A stretch of DNA of 64,000 nucleotides from Dyadobacter frigoris. GTDB lineage: Bacteria > Bacteroidota > Bacteroidia > Cytophagales > Spirosomataceae. Shown here piece after piece: positions 35,562 to 45,948 of this stretch. Under the pieces are notes generated by a model. The model did no database searches. It saw nothing but the letters and a program-made list of their open reading frames with translations, and was not told the origin of the DNA. The stretch's first letter is position 1; each line of letters begins with the position of its first letter. The stretch is from NCBI RefSeq assembly GCF_005280585.1, contig NZ_SZVO01000008.1, positions 338,922 to 402,921 on the forward strand. Direction: 5' to 3'. Made by a program: the position numbers and the translations under genes.

Positions 35562-38093
35562 TTAATTTTTCAGACCACTTTGCGCCTTAAGCTCCTGTGC
35601 CAGCACCTTAATTCCTTGCTCAATACTGCCGTATTTCTTCGCATACTCGGCTACTTTGATCTTTTCGGTCTGCTCGGTCGTGTAGGCCAGATACTCGCTC
35701 GGGCTCACTTCGGTTCGGTATACTCTGGATAGTGTGCCGCCCAGACTGATAAAAACCTCCTTGTATTTTCTAAGCGGGTCGTTGGCTTTATTGACAGAGA
35801 GCACAAGTGCTTTTTCCTTTTCGGTCAGTCCGAGCAGCTCCTGAATCTGATCGAATTTGTTTTGATATTTAGACTGGTCCAAAAGGATCTTGCAATCAGA
35901 GTTGTTGATAATGGCCTGTTTGACGATAGGGGAAGAGATGATATCTTCAACCTCCTGGGTTACTACAATCGCCTCGCCAAAAAACTTACGGACCGTTTTA
36001 AATAAATATTTTATGTATTCCGCCATACCCTCCTTTGCGATCGCTTTCCAGGCTTCTTCTATTAGTATAATCTTACGGATGCCTTCCAGCTTTCTCATCT
36101 TCGAGATAAATACCTCCATAATGATGATGGTAACAATGGGAAATAAAATTGGATGCTCCTTGATATTATCTAATTCAAAGACGATAAACCGCTCACCCAG
36201 AAGATCCAGATTTTCAGTGGCATTCAATAGATAGTCAAACTCGCCGCCTTTATAGTAGGGCATGAGTACATACAGGAAATTATTGATATCAAAATCCTGA
36301 TCTTTGACCTTGTCTTGTTTGAGTATAATGGTGAACTCGTCACGGACGAACTCGTAAAACGAATTAAAACTCGGGGTCAGGGTCACAGACCCTTTTTTAT
36401 TATAAGAGGCATAGTAGAGTGTTAATGCATTCGAAAGCGCCACATACTCAGAACGCCTGAAAACCTCATCATCCTTTTTCCAAAGTGCCAAAAGCAGCGT
36501 TTTAATACTTTCCTTTTTTTCTGTATCCAGTAACCCGGTCGGACCTAAATAAAATGGGTTGAATTTGATGGGATTGTTTTCATCATAAGTGAAATAATAT
36601 CCGCCCACCATATCGCAGAGCCCTTTGTAGCTGTGGCCTACATCAACCAGCACAATGTGCGCCCCGCTTTCATAGTAGCTTCTGACCATATGGTTGGTAA
36701 AAAAGCTTTTGCCGCTGCCAGAGGGACCGAGGATGAACTTATTCCGGTTTGTGCAGATACCCATACGGATGGGCTCATCGGATATATCCACATGCACCGG
36801 CTTTCCGGTTAACCTATCCCCAAGCCGCATACCCACCGGGCTGTCAGAGCTGCGGTAGCCGCTTTCAAGGTTTAGAAAACAGGCTGCCTGTTCAGCAAAC
36901 GTGTCAAAGGTTTCATTGATCGGAAAATCCGCGGCGTTCCCAGGAATTCCTGCCCAGAAAATCTGAGCCGCACCGGTGGTTTCGACTTTGGCTGCAATAT
37001 CCATCTGCGCCAGCGCAGACGATACCGTGCTTTTCAGTTCTTTGAGCCCGCTTTGTGAATCTGTCCAGGCCAGCACATTGAAATGCGCTTTGACCGGAAG
37101 CCGCTGCTGGCTGATTGCCTCGTTCAAAAATTCGTTGGTTGCATCCAGCGCCAGCGAATTTTCCCTGGCGTAAACCGAAAGTGATTGCAGTCTGAGTCGT
37201 TTGCTTTCAAGCCGTTTGAGGGTCTTGTCTGCATCCTCTATAAAAATAAACTGGTTAAAAATGTGGTTGCAATTCAGTAGCTGGCCCAGTGGTGATGCAA
37301 AACCGGTGCTGAATTTGGTTTTATCGGTTGAATAGCGCTCGTAGGTGACCGACGGGCTGCAAATCGCAGGAAAATCTGCCGCATCTGCCAAACTGTAAAG
37401 CTGACAGAACCGGTCTCCGATTTGTATGCCTTTATCAAAGTGCAGGTCGCGGATTAACCTTCCGTTATCGCCAGCAGTCAGATAACAATACTTTTCAATA
37501 AGCCCGGATTTACGCGATTGGCTGAAAAGTTCACCCTCTTTAAGCTGGCGAAGCTTGACAAAACCAGAATCCTCCATAATCCTTCTGAATTGCCCGGCTG
37601 AGTCAACAAAATCGTGCAGCGACTGGCTGCTCAGCGTTTCTGCTGGTACCAGGCTGGGGCGGATCAGATTTGAAAATAGCGAGCTCGATAGCTTACGGTC
37701 AAGTGGTTTTTTTGTCAGCATGATGTAGCAGCTGTGGTCCAGAAAAGGCCGTCCTGTAAAAAAGTCTTCACTGCTGCGGCTCAGAAAGCTAATATCTGTA
37801 CTGGTTAAATCAGGTGAATACCTGCTATCAATGAACCAGTCCTGTTTTTGAAAGACGCTTCCTACCGGCAGCATTTTCAAAGCTTTGACCCAGGTCTGGT
37901 GAAAGGCACCGTACTGCGGATCGGAAAGCGTAAATATCTCGGGCAGTTCAGCCTGGAAAACCATTGTCATATCTCCTTGTTTGGAAAGGATACAGCCATG
38001 CTCAATATCAAGGACCGGTAATAAATCATCCAGCAACTTTTCCATCTCTACACTTGATTTATCTTGAAAAATATGAAATTTATTCACCTGCAT
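35562..38093 (-). CDS. traG: Conjugative transposon ATPase TraG (VirB4-like)
   Basis: This 843-residue ATPase powers the transfer apparatus. It has a Walker A motif LGPSGSGKSFFTNHM with Lys462, a Walker B region IILIEEAWKAIA, and the C-terminal AAA part with VVTQEVEDII and ILLDQSKYQNKFDQIQELLG. The N-terminal half (TDISFLSRSSEDFFTGRPFL) matches the TraG/VirB4 family. It follows traF by 11 bp. Confidence 0.93.
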   Translation of the reverse strand: MQVNKFHIFQDKSSVEMEKLLDDLLPVLDIEHGCILSKQGDMTMVFQAELPEIFTLSDPQYGAFHQTWVKALKMLPVGSVFQKQDWFIDSRYSPDLTSTDISFLSRSSEDFFTGRPFLDHSCYIMLTKKPLDRKLSSSLFSNLIRPSLVPAETLSSQSLHDFVDSAGQFRRIMEDSGFVKLRQLKEGELFSQSRKSGLIEKYCYLTAGDNGRLIRDLHFDKGIQIGDRFCQLYSLADAADFPAICSPSVTYERYSTDKTKFSTGFASPLGQLLNCNHIFNQFIFIEDADKTLKRLESKRLRLQSLSVYARENSLALDATNEFLNEAISQQRLPVKAHFNVLAWTDSQSGLKELKSTVSSALAQMDIAAKVETTGAAQIFWAGIPGNAADFPINETFDTFAEQAACFLNLESGYRSSDSPVGMRLGDRLTGKPVHVDISDEPIRMGICTNRNKFILGPSGSGKSFFTNHMVRSYYESGAHIVLVDVGHSYKGLCDMVGGYYFTYDENNPIKFNPFYLGPTGLLDTEKKESIKTLLLALWKKDDEVFRRSEYVALSNALTLYYASYNKKGSVTLTPSFNSFYEFVRDEFTIILKQDKVKDQDFDINNFLYVLMPYYKGGEFDYLLNATENLDLLGERFIVFELDNIKEHPILFPIVTIIIMEVFISKMRKLEGIRKIILIEEAWKAIAKEGMAEYIKYLFKTVRKFFGEAIVVTQEVEDIISSPIVKQAIINNSDCKILLDQSKYQNKFDQIQELLGLTEKEKALVLSVNKANDPLRKYKEVFISLGGTLSRVYRTEVSPSEYLAYTTEQTEKIKVAEYAKKYGSIEQGIKVLAQELKAQSGLKN

Positions 38094-38104
38094 ACGTCGG
38101 CCGG

Positions 38105-38437
38105 TTAACGAGTTTCTGTATTTTTACCTGACCTAAATACCTTTCGTGACTTGGATTTTAAGACCATGGGAACACTTCGTTTAGCCAGGGCTTTGGTTAG
38201 CCCGTGCTCTCCATAGGTGGCACTTAGATGGTAAATGCCCATGATCATCGCAGCACCCAGACAGAGCGTGATTCCCAGACAGATATAAGTGTTGACTTTG
38301 ACCATGTACATGACTGCGTAAAGGATTAAAAGTGCGAACATTCCGGCTCCCATGTACCAGATGTACTGAGCCCGCAGGCCCTTAAAAACTATACTTTTGT
38401 TAATTCCTTTATTGATCTGGTAGGTGCTGTTTGCCAT
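38105..38437 (-). CDS. traF: Conjugative transposon protein TraF (DUF4133)
   Basis: This 110-residue protein has two close membrane segments (YIWYMGAGMFALLILYAVMY, about residues 26-45; YICLGITLCLGAAMIMGIYH, about 50-70) after the family start STYQINKGINKSIVFKGLRA. It is a VirB3-like inner-membrane subunit and sits beside traG as expected. Confidence 0.9.
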   Translation of the reverse strand: MANSTYQINKGINKSIVFKGLRAQYIWYMGAGMFALLILYAVMYMVKVNTYICLGITLCLGAAMIMGIYHLSATYGEHGLTKALAKRSVPMVLKSKSRKVFRSGKNTETR

Positions 38438-38442
38438 GGTTA

Positions 38443-41400
38443 TTACATTTTAAGTCCTTTTCTCCGGGGTGTTTCCGTCTCATCCTGATGCAACGCCATA
38501 ATGTTGGTCTTGCCATCTTCAATAGCTGACTGAACTTTTAATTCAGCCGAAGGGCCGATATTCTGACTTGGGTTTTCATGCTGTGAACTACCTTCAAGCT
38601 GCTTTTGCTGAATCCGGATGGTAATCTCCCTTTCCAAATTGGAAAGCTCGTTTTTAAGCGCTGCAAGCTCCTGCTCTTTTTCAAAAGGCTTTTTGGAAAG
38701 CTTTTCAAGTGCCGGAATTGTTTTGTCCAGCTCAGCTAATTGCTTTTCTGTTTGCTCACGGGCACTGGTTACGCGGTCGATGGCATTTAGAAAGTACCGC
38801 GCGGTTAGTTTTGGGTTTTCGGTACTGGGATGGCCTTTGTTAAAAGTGTATTTTATCTCGCTGCCATCCCGCTGGGCATAAAGACTATTATAATTTTCAA
38901 AGCGAAGTTTACCTCTTTCATCTTCCCAGTGCTGCTGGTTGCTGCGGATAAAAAGATCAAATCCGTAGAGCTTACCAATTCGCCGTGTATCCTGGCTAGC
39001 AGATGGTGGTTTCCAGTTCTGATACAGTGATAGAATGTGATTGCCGGCAGCCTCGGATGTTTTTTCTTTTAGTCCGCTTAACTCGAGTGGGTTAGCCTTG
39101 GTGCCTTCTTTTTCGAATTTAAGATTCCCTTTATAGACTGCTTCGTCCGCTTTCAATATTTTGAGTGTATCTGTGGTCTCAATCTTCTCTTTAATTAACC
39201 TTTCCAGTTGAAATCCGCTTCGGGTCGATTCTTTATAATGGGCTGATTTCAGGCTTTCGAGTACCGCTACTTTCTTTTCCAGTTTTGATTTTTCCAGAAG
39301 CGATGTGTCTCCTGACAGCAAGGCGATGTATTCTGAAAAGTTCATTCCGCTTTTTTCATCCCCGGCACCCTCGTCAATCGTGCGTACATGCAGCGATGAG
39401 TTTTTCATTTGGGAGATAAAAGTCTGCTTGTTTTTCAATAGGTTAAACTTGTAATTGTCCAGGCTCTGCTCAACTGCGTAAATGAAATTCTGGACCTTGT
39501 TTCCGTAGAATTCTTTGGCGATGATGTTGCCCTGACGAGCGCCGCGGCCATTGCGTTGTTCCAGATCTGATGGCCGCCACGGTATATCCATATGATGCAT
39601 CGCAACGATCCGTTTTTGTACATTCAAACCTGTGCCTGCCTTTTCGGTACTGCCGATCAGGATCCTGATATCACCGCTATTCATCCGTTTAAATAGTTCT
39701 GGCTTGCTTTTATCCGTCCAATCATGGATGTAGCTGATCTGATGTGGAGGGATATTATAGTCTTTGGTCAGTTTTTGTTTTAATGCGTCGTAAATATTAA
39801 ATCCGTCAGGTTGGGGAGTTCCGATGTCCGCGAAGACAATCTGCGTACCCCGGTGCGCGCTGCTTTGATGGTAAATTTCAGCCACCTTCGCCGCACAATG
39901 ATTGACCTTATTTCCAGGATGGTCACCGTATTGATGCTCATTCACCAGCCGCATATCTGCTGCCATTTTCTTGGCGTAATTGGTCGCAATCAGCATCCTT
40001 CCTTTATCCTCTTGTGGAGAAAGTCTGCCGCGTCCGATCCGTGAACCGTCTCCGGTCTGAGCAAAATGCATCAGGTTTTTGATAAAGACCTCTTGCTGAG
40101 GGGTCGGTTTAATGTTGATCAGTTTCTCATCAAGCTCGGGTTTGTCCAGGCTAATGTGCCTGGCCGTTTTGTAATCCGTGATTTCATTGTAAAAAAGTGC
40201 AAGCTCAGGGACCTTAATAAAATGTCGGAATCGCTCTTTGGCAATGATTTCATTGGTTACCGAAAACTCAAAATCAACGGTTTTACGTGCAAATACTGCT
40301 GCCCAGCCGTCAAAATTCTCAATCTTTTGACGCTGCATTTCTTTGGGTCTTAGGTATTTGAAAAGAAGATACATTTCTGTCAGACTGTTTGAGATCGGGG
40401 TGCCCGATAAAAACGTAACACACTGATCCGCGTCAAACTTTTCCTGGAGTGTGCGCACTGCAAATAGCATGTTAAGCGCTTTTTGGCTTCCCTCCATGTT
40501 ACCAAGACCTGCCACGCGGTTATGACGCGTGGTAAAAGTCAGGTTCTTGAATTTATGGGACTCGTCCACAAAAAGATGGTCAACCCCCATCGATTTAAAA
40601 TCAATACCCGTATCCTTTTTCTCTTCAATGTTTCTTTCAAGTTCCAATAGCCGCACGCCCAGATTTTTCTTTCTGATTTCAAGCCCTTTAAGCATACTTT
40701 TGGAGATGTCCCCACCCAGGTTTGTGACGGTTTTCAAATCTTTTTCCACGTGATCAAGCTCAGTTTGGAAAATCTCGCGTTGCAGCTCAGGCGATTGCGG
40801 TATCTTGCCAAACTGATCATGGGTCAGTACTACGCAGTCCCAGTCGTTGTTTTTGATTTCATGAAACAGCCGCTGGCGTTTGTCAGGACTAAAATCGTTT
40901 TCACCAGGGGCAAGCACACGGGCGGACGGATAGGCTTTGCGGTAGGTTTCTGTGATCTGGTTTACATTTGCTTTCAGTGCCAGAATCATGGGTTTACTGG
41001 CAATGCCGAGCCGTTTCATTTCATGGGCCGCTATGATCATTGTCAGTGTTTTACCAAGGCCAACCTCGTGATCAATCAAGGCGCCCCGGTTCTGAATGAT
41101 ACGCCATGCCGCATTTTTTTGCGAACTATACAGATCATCGATACCAAGCGCTTTCTTGTCGAGACCCGGAAATCTTAGATGGCTGCCGTCATACTCACGC
41201 AGTACAAAACAGTTAAAGGTGTCATTGTAAAGCTTTTCAAGATGCTTTTTATCCTCAGACGGAAGCTCTTTGAGCCAGTTTTGAAATGCTAATCTGATAC
41301 TTTCGATTTTCTGGTTAGCCAGCTGTATTGCTTCATTATCCGGGATGCGGGCCTTGCTGCCATCTATTCTTTCAACTTCATAGGTAAAAAAAGGGGCGGT

Positions 41401-43974
41401 GTTTTCCAGCGCATGTTCCAGGATGGTTTCTCCGTACATGCTGCGGCCGCTTTTTGGTGAGACCGCATACTCGCGCTGGGTTTTTAAACTGAATCCTTTG
41501 CTTTCTACTTTGAAAGCATCGAGTGAATCAAAATAACTGATCTTGGTTTCTTTCTCAAAAAGATTACTCGCAAACCGGTCATAGAAGTCGAGTGGTATCC
41601 AGCGCTCACCAAGATTAAAATCAAGCAACTCAAAGGGGATCCTCTCGGGTTGAACCTTGCTAATTGCTTCCAGGCTCTTTTGAAGCTGGGCATCATTGGG
41701 ATGTGCATGGGTCTGCGCCTGGGCAGTCCGAAGTTTTTTAACAACGTTACCACTCAGATACTGATCTCGTGTTTCCCAGCCAAAGGTCACAGGATTCAAA
41801 AAAATATGACCTTCAAGGCGTTTGATGGCCTCTGCGCTGTCCAGATCTGTTGCCAGCGCGATAAAGGGCATGTCCACTTTTCCCTTGTCGTTCAGACATC
41901 TTGCCAGGGCCTCGATCACATCATCTGTGCGGAAGGCTTCCGGTTTTTTAAACTGGCTGATTGTCAGAATATCAGCCTTTACAAAGTGTTGTTCTTGCCG
42001 CAGTTCGACCGATGAAAGTATGGTTAGCCCCAAACCATCTTCCAAAATAAGCTTCCGGTTTGAGGGGCTGTTCATCTGCCCGTATGCCAGTACGAAATCC
42101 TCATATTGACTGTTCAGACTTTCGCGTATCTTGTGCTGGGGTTCTTTGAGTGCCGCTTCCTTTTCGATCAGCTCTAAATACGCATCACGGATTACGATGT
42201 AGCCTTTGTAAATATCCCTGTTTTTTAACAAATACTGAACCGGCTCAAACTGCGCTTCTCCCAGATTTTCGTTTACCTTACCCAGCTTCCCGGCACGCTC
42301 ACCGTCAAAGACTAAGGCGCCTTCCTTGTAAAACGGTTTTGCCAGTTTGATGGTGCTGATTGCATCAGGTGCCAGGTTGAAAGCGGTTTGCAGTGTTTTA
42401 TCACCTTCATAAAGGTAGTGATGATCATACTTTTTAAGCTCACTCGCCAGCTGCTTTAAAGCCAGGTTCAAAAAAGCCCCGTTCATCCAGCGTTGCGAAG
42501 TACTTATTTCGGCAACATTCGAATACAATTTGTAATTGTAAAAGGGTTTGCCTGCCGCTTTGGCAGTCAGAAGCACAATGCTTTCGTGCTCAGGCCGCTC
42601 TTTGGTTTTGACGACAGCGATGATCCTGGCCGTATTTCGGTCAACGAGTTTAATGTCAATCTGTGTGAGGTAGGCTGCACCTTTGCTGCTGCTTTGAACA
42701 GGTAGCGTATCAAATAACCCCATTTGCACGGGTTGCGCTGTGGTCTTAGTTTCCGGTAGCGGCATAAAAGTTAATTTCTTGCCGGCCCGTACAGCTGGTC
42801 TTATTTCCAGAGCGGGTGTTAAAAGCGCCTGGTTGTAGCGTGCAGCGAGATCGCCGGTTATCAGTTCGGTCAGCTTCTGCTCGATCCCGCTGATATCACC
42901 ATTTTGCCATACAACCTGATGCGCTTTTCCGTACTGGTCTGTGCCTTCTTTAATCTGACTGCCAATCAGAATTTCGGGATGATTTTTCACATAACGGTTT
43001 ATATGATACGTACCGTAGGAATTAGAGTCGGATACAGTCTGGGTCAGTAGCCTTTCATCTTTTGAAAGAACAGTCTTCGAAGAATTCTTCTGAACGATCA
43101 GAAGATGGCTTGGCGCCTGAGTTCCCCCGGTTTCGCTCATCAAATTATCGGGCATGACCGAAAGACTGATAAAATCGGCCCGATCAAAAAGGTAGTCTCT
43201 GGCTTGTGAGTTAGACGGACTGTTCAAAAATGCATCCGTTGTAATGTAAGCCAACAGACCGCCATCGGACAGCTTATCAAGGCCTTTGGCAAAAAAGTAA
43301 TTATGGATCTTGCCGCTAAGCTCCTTGCTTACAAAGTCAGGGTCATAGACGGCAAAATTCCCAAAAGGAATGTTGCTCACGATCAGATCATACTTGCCGT
43401 TATCATCCTTTGGTGCTTCTTCAAATCCCTTAATATGGACCTTGACAGGTCTTTCAGGCTGGCTTGTCAGTGCCTGCAATACTTTACCTGTCAGTAAATC
43501 CTTTTCAACGGCAGTAACCTGATTGACTGCTGGAAAGTTTTTTAGTGCGTGATTGATAAATATACCAGCTCCCGCACTTGGCTCATACAGATTGGTAAAT
43601 TTAATACCGTGCTGTTTTAATGAGTCAAAAAGGGTGGAAGGAATCACCTCAGGGGTGTAGAATGCCGTCAATATGCTGCTTCTCAGTGACTGTGTGACTG
43701 CTTTGTACTGCTTTTGGTCAAGATGCTTTTTGAGCAGATCATAAAACTTTTGCATGGATGCATACAGTTTCATATCCGCTGAAGTGGCACCTTGCTGAAT
43801 CCAGCTTTGCTCACTGCCGTCCCCGTAAAGAATGGCCTTGATGCCTCCAAAACCCGAATACTTTTCCAGGCTGATTCGCTCAGACGGGCTGATCGGGCTT
43901 TTGCCACCCCATTCCAGTGCAATCCGGATTGCCTCCGTGTTCGCTTCAAGTTTATGCAGTGCGTTGTAGGCCAT
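38443..43974 (-). CDS. N6-adenine DNA methylase fused to SNF2-like helicase
   Basis: This 1843-residue protein has an N-terminal methyltransferase with a SAM-binding loop (LYEPSAGAGIFINHALKN, about residues 129-146) and a catalytic-type NIPFG motif at Asn201, close to the NPPF/Y of N6-adenine methylases. A SNF2/superfamily-2 helicase follows: DHEVGLGKTLTMIIAAHEM (Lys975), HLFVDESHKF, FLSGTPISNSLTEMYLLFK, and the arginine-finger region LEQRNGRGARQGN. A C-terminal coiled coil completes it. Related proteins are common on Bacteroidetes elements and may protect transferred DNA from restriction (inference). The gene lies between traE and traF, within the transfer operon, 5 bp before traF. Confidence 0.9.
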   Translation of the reverse strand: MAYNALHKLEANTEAIRIALEWGGKSPISPSERISLEKYSGFGGIKAILYGDGSEQSWIQQGATSADMKLYASMQKFYDLLKKHLDQKQYKAVTQSLRSSILTAFYTPEVIPSTLFDSLKQHGIKFTNLYEPSAGAGIFINHALKNFPAVNQVTAVEKDLLTGKVLQALTSQPERPVKVHIKGFEEAPKDDNGKYDLIVSNIPFGNFAVYDPDFVSKELSGKIHNYFFAKGLDKLSDGGLLAYITTDAFLNSPSNSQARDYLFDRADFISLSVMPDNLMSETGGTQAPSHLLIVQKNSSKTVLSKDERLLTQTVSDSNSYGTYHINRYVKNHPEILIGSQIKEGTDQYGKAHQVVWQNGDISGIEQKLTELITGDLAARYNQALLTPALEIRPAVRAGKKLTFMPLPETKTTAQPVQMGLFDTLPVQSSSKGAAYLTQIDIKLVDRNTARIIAVVKTKERPEHESIVLLTAKAAGKPFYNYKLYSNVAEISTSQRWMNGAFLNLALKQLASELKKYDHHYLYEGDKTLQTAFNLAPDAISTIKLAKPFYKEGALVFDGERAGKLGKVNENLGEAQFEPVQYLLKNRDIYKGYIVIRDAYLELIEKEAALKEPQHKIRESLNSQYEDFVLAYGQMNSPSNRKLILEDGLGLTILSSVELRQEQHFVKADILTISQFKKPEAFRTDDVIEALARCLNDKGKVDMPFIALATDLDSAEAIKRLEGHIFLNPVTFGWETRDQYLSGNVVKKLRTAQAQTHAHPNDAQLQKSLEAISKVQPERIPFELLDFNLGERWIPLDFYDRFASNLFEKETKISYFDSLDAFKVESKGFSLKTQREYAVSPKSGRSMYGETILEHALENTAPFFTYEVERIDGSKARIPDNEAIQLANQKIESIRLAFQNWLKELPSEDKKHLEKLYNDTFNCFVLREYDGSHLRFPGLDKKALGIDDLYSSQKNAAWRIIQNRGALIDHEVGLGKTLTMIIAAHEMKRLGIASKPMILALKANVNQITETYRKAYPSARVLAPGENDFSPDKRQRLFHEIKNNDWDCVVLTHDQFGKIPQSPELQREIFQTELDHVEKDLKTVTNLGGDISKSMLKGLEIRKKNLGVRLLELERNIEEKKDTGIDFKSMGVDHLFVDESHKFKNLTFTTRHNRVAGLGNMEGSQKALNMLFAVRTLQEKFDADQCVTFLSGTPISNSLTEMYLLFKYLRPKEMQRQKIENFDGWAAVFARKTVDFEFSVTNEIIAKERFRHFIKVPELALFYNEITDYKTARHISLDKPELDEKLINIKPTPQQEVFIKNLMHFAQTGDGSRIGRGRLSPQEDKGRMLIATNYAKKMAADMRLVNEHQYGDHPGNKVNHCAAKVAEIYHQSSAHRGTQIVFADIGTPQPDGFNIYDALKQKLTKDYNIPPHQISYIHDWTDKSKPELFKRMNSGDIRILIGSTEKAGTGLNVQKRIVAMHHMDIPWRPSDLEQRNGRGARQGNIIAKEFYGNKVQNFIYAVEQSLDNYKFNLLKNKQTFISQMKNSSLHVRTIDEGAGDEKSGMNFSEYIALLSGDTSLLEKSKLEKKVAVLESLKSAHYKESTRSGFQLERLIKEKIETTDTLKILKADEAVYKGNLKFEKEGTKANPLELSGLKEKTSEAAGNHILSLYQNWKPPSASQDTRRIGKLYGFDLFIRSNQQHWEDERGKLRFENYNSLYAQRDGSEIKYTFNKGHPSTENPKLTARYFLNAIDRVTSAREQTEKQLAELDKTIPALEKLSKKPFEKEQELAALKNELSNLEREITIRIQQKQLEGSSQHENPSQNIGPSAELKVQSAIEDGKTNIMALHQDETETPRRKGLKM

Positions 43975-44013
43975 TTTCTTGACGATTTCTGTTGGTGTAT
44001 TTATTTTTGATCT

Positions 44014-44592
44014 TTACGCTGGTTGTGTAAGTCCATTTTCGTTTTGGAGCTGAGTTTGTTCTTCCAGATATTGCTGGAGCTGCCCGGTCACCATACTGTA
44101 TGTTTGGTCATTGTCGGTATTCTCTACTACTGAGACGGGTTGGCCATATTTGCGGCGGCAGTACTGATGAAAATTGATGATTTCATACGTCAGAATGCCA
44201 TTTTGCTCCCATGTTTTGTAGGTTTCAGGGAACTCGCGTTCAAGTACATTTAAATTATATTGAAAATATGATGGCCGTATATCTGCTGTAAGCTCTTTTA
44301 AGCACAGTTCTTCAATGATGTACTCTGGTTTCTGCTCATTAAAAAGCTGGTCGAGCAGGGGCAGTACCTCCTGTATTTTTCTATCAAGATATTCGTTTAG
44401 AATTTCATTTTGTTCCAGTTCCAAAAGTAGCTCAGGGTTGATGATCAGGGTGTGGGCCCAGAGTTTTTGTTTCAATTGCTGCTGGATGACGCTGAGTTTT
44501 AAATCCTGAAAAGATTTAAACTTTGTAGGCTCTACTACCGGTAGGATAGGAGCCAGGGGCTGATAATTTTGGTTATTGGTTTGGCTTTTCAT
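44014..44592 (-). CDS. Hypothetical protein of the transfer operon
   Basis: This 192-residue, soluble protein has no signal peptide. It is helical and acidic (LLLELEQNEILNEYLDRKIQ; LPLLDQLFNEQKPEYIIEEL; FPETYKTWEQNGILTYEIIN). I do not recognise a family. It is located 39 bp before the methylase-helicase gene and probably works with it, since the two lie together as an insert between traE and traF. Confidence 0.65.
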   Translation of the reverse strand: MKSQTNNQNYQPLAPILPVVEPTKFKSFQDLKLSVIQQQLKQKLWAHTLIINPELLLELEQNEILNEYLDRKIQEVLPLLDQLFNEQKPEYIIEELCLKELTADIRPSYFQYNLNVLEREFPETYKTWEQNGILTYEIINFHQYCRRKYGQPVSVVENTDNDQTYSMVTGQLQQYLEEQTQLQNENGLTQPA

Positions 44593-44867
44593 TGGTGTAA
44601 CTGATTTGATAGAATTAATTTTTTTTGCTGAATTAAAACCGGCAGGAGAATAAAATCCTCCATACCGGCTGCTCCATCGGTAACTTTGCGGAGCTCATAG
44701 GCCATTTGCGTGCTTTTGGAATCTAAATGATAAGAAACCTTTGAGGTTTAGGCTGATTTGCCAACGGCACAGTTGTTTCTGATTATTTTCCGAAAAAAGC
44801 TTTGGGATTTATATCCTGTGGCCTGGCTCGCATGTTAAAATGGAATTTCATTGCTGGGCGTACAGTA
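44593..44867 (-). promoter_or_regulatory. Intergenic segment with a possible attenuator hairpin
   Basis: On the minus strand, CCGG and GGAGGA pair with TCTCC and CCGG around 44636-44670, followed by TTTT. It is an imperfect stem-loop ahead of the hypothetical gene and could reduce read-through from traE. Confidence 0.3.
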
Positions 44868-45191
44868 CTATATTCCAAAGAAGGATTGAAGTACGGTCGC
44901 CACCACAACCAGGAATATACAGCTGCCAAACCAGGCAGCCGCAACTTTGCCTGTATCCTGGTCGCCGGCATTCCACTTCTGAAATACTTTTATGGCACCT
45001 ACCAGCCCCAGTACAGCTCCGATGGCATACATCAGGTTCGTGCCTGGTTCAAAATACTCCCGAACTTTTGAATCTGCTTCTTCGATGCCGGCCGCGCCGT
45101 CTTGCGCCCTTGCGACAAGCGTTGTGACCGCCGCTGCCAGTGTCAACAGCAAACGCTGTTTGCCTTTTAAAATCAATCGCCTCGCTCTCAT
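44868..45191 (-). CDS. traE: Conjugative transposon protein TraE (DUF4134)
   Basis: This 107-residue protein has a signal-like N-terminus (LLLTLAAAVTTLVARAQDG), a conserved middle (GIEEADSKVREYFEPGTNLM) and two hydrophobic segments (YAIGAVLGLVGAIKVFQKW; FGSCIFLVVVATVLQSFFG). It is a VirB2-like pilin/channel subunit. Confidence 0.88.
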   Translation of the reverse strand: MRARRLILKGKQRLLLTLAAAVTTLVARAQDGAAGIEEADSKVREYFEPGTNLMYAIGAVLGLVGAIKVFQKWNAGDQDTGKVAAAWFGSCIFLVVVATVLQSFFGI

Positions 45192-45290
45192 ATCACATTA
45201 TTTAAAAGTTGAACATAATTTGCTCAGTTGGTTCCAGGAGGGCTTCCCGTCAGATAAGTCGGGAAGCCTTTCGCCGGAAGCTGCACTCCA

Positions 45291-45839
45291 TCATCCCACC
45301 TGCTTCCATATCGCCTCGGTATCTTGTTCACGCAGGTGGATGGAGCCGTATTTTGCACATTCAGTTTCGATCAGGTTATTGATCGCTGTTTGGAAAGGCT
45401 TGGCACTCATGGCCGGGTATTCTTTTAAAGTCATTTGAAGCAGCAGGATCAAATCCTGTTTGCCGTATTCTTTTTCATGAGCCTCTTCGATTGCCTCTTT
45501 CAGATGGGCAGCAAGCTGCTCAACCTGATCGAAGAGTTCTTCATTCTGCCAGGCTGCTGGTTGATCTGTATCATCATGAATTTCAGCATCTTGTTTCCCA
45601 GCGACAGACTGATCTTGTTTCGCATGTGCTGTTATTGTATTCAATTCAATATCTGGTGGGTCAGGTACGTTAAAGTCCTGGTGATGCAAGGCTACTCTGC
45701 TGCCCATATTTCGACGTTTTGCTGCAATCCGTGCTTTTAAATCCCGGCCATAGAATTTGAGGCCGACAATTAGGTAATAACCTGCGATTAAGGGGGCGAG
45801 CATAGTGATATAATCAGCCCAGGGGTTGGAAGTAAACAT
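45291..45839 (-). CDS. Hypothetical membrane protein at the start of the transfer operon
   Basis: This 182-residue protein has one N-terminal membrane segment (ADYITMLAPLIAGYYLIVGL, about residues 8-27), a basic stretch (RDLKARIAAKRRN) and an acidic, helical C-terminal domain (EELFDQVEQLAAHLKEAIEE; YGKQDLILLLQMTLKEYPAM). It probably sits with its soluble part in the cytoplasm. No family was recognised. It is the first gene of the preserved tra operon. Confidence 0.7.
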   Translation of the reverse strand: MFTSNPWADYITMLAPLIAGYYLIVGLKFYGRDLKARIAAKRRNMGSRVALHHQDFNVPDPPDIELNTITAHAKQDQSVAGKQDAEIHDDTDQPAAWQNEELFDQVEQLAAHLKEAIEEAHEKEYGKQDLILLLQMTLKEYPAMSAKPFQTAINNLIETECAKYGSIHLREQDTEAIWKQVG

Positions 45840-45948
45840 ATGACATTGGTTTTGGTTTAAAATCGCTTCTTTCGATAGCGGACATTTCTACTTTGTTTTT
45901 TTCTGTTATGATGATTGCAAAGTAAGGCTGCTGCGATATGCTGTAAAA

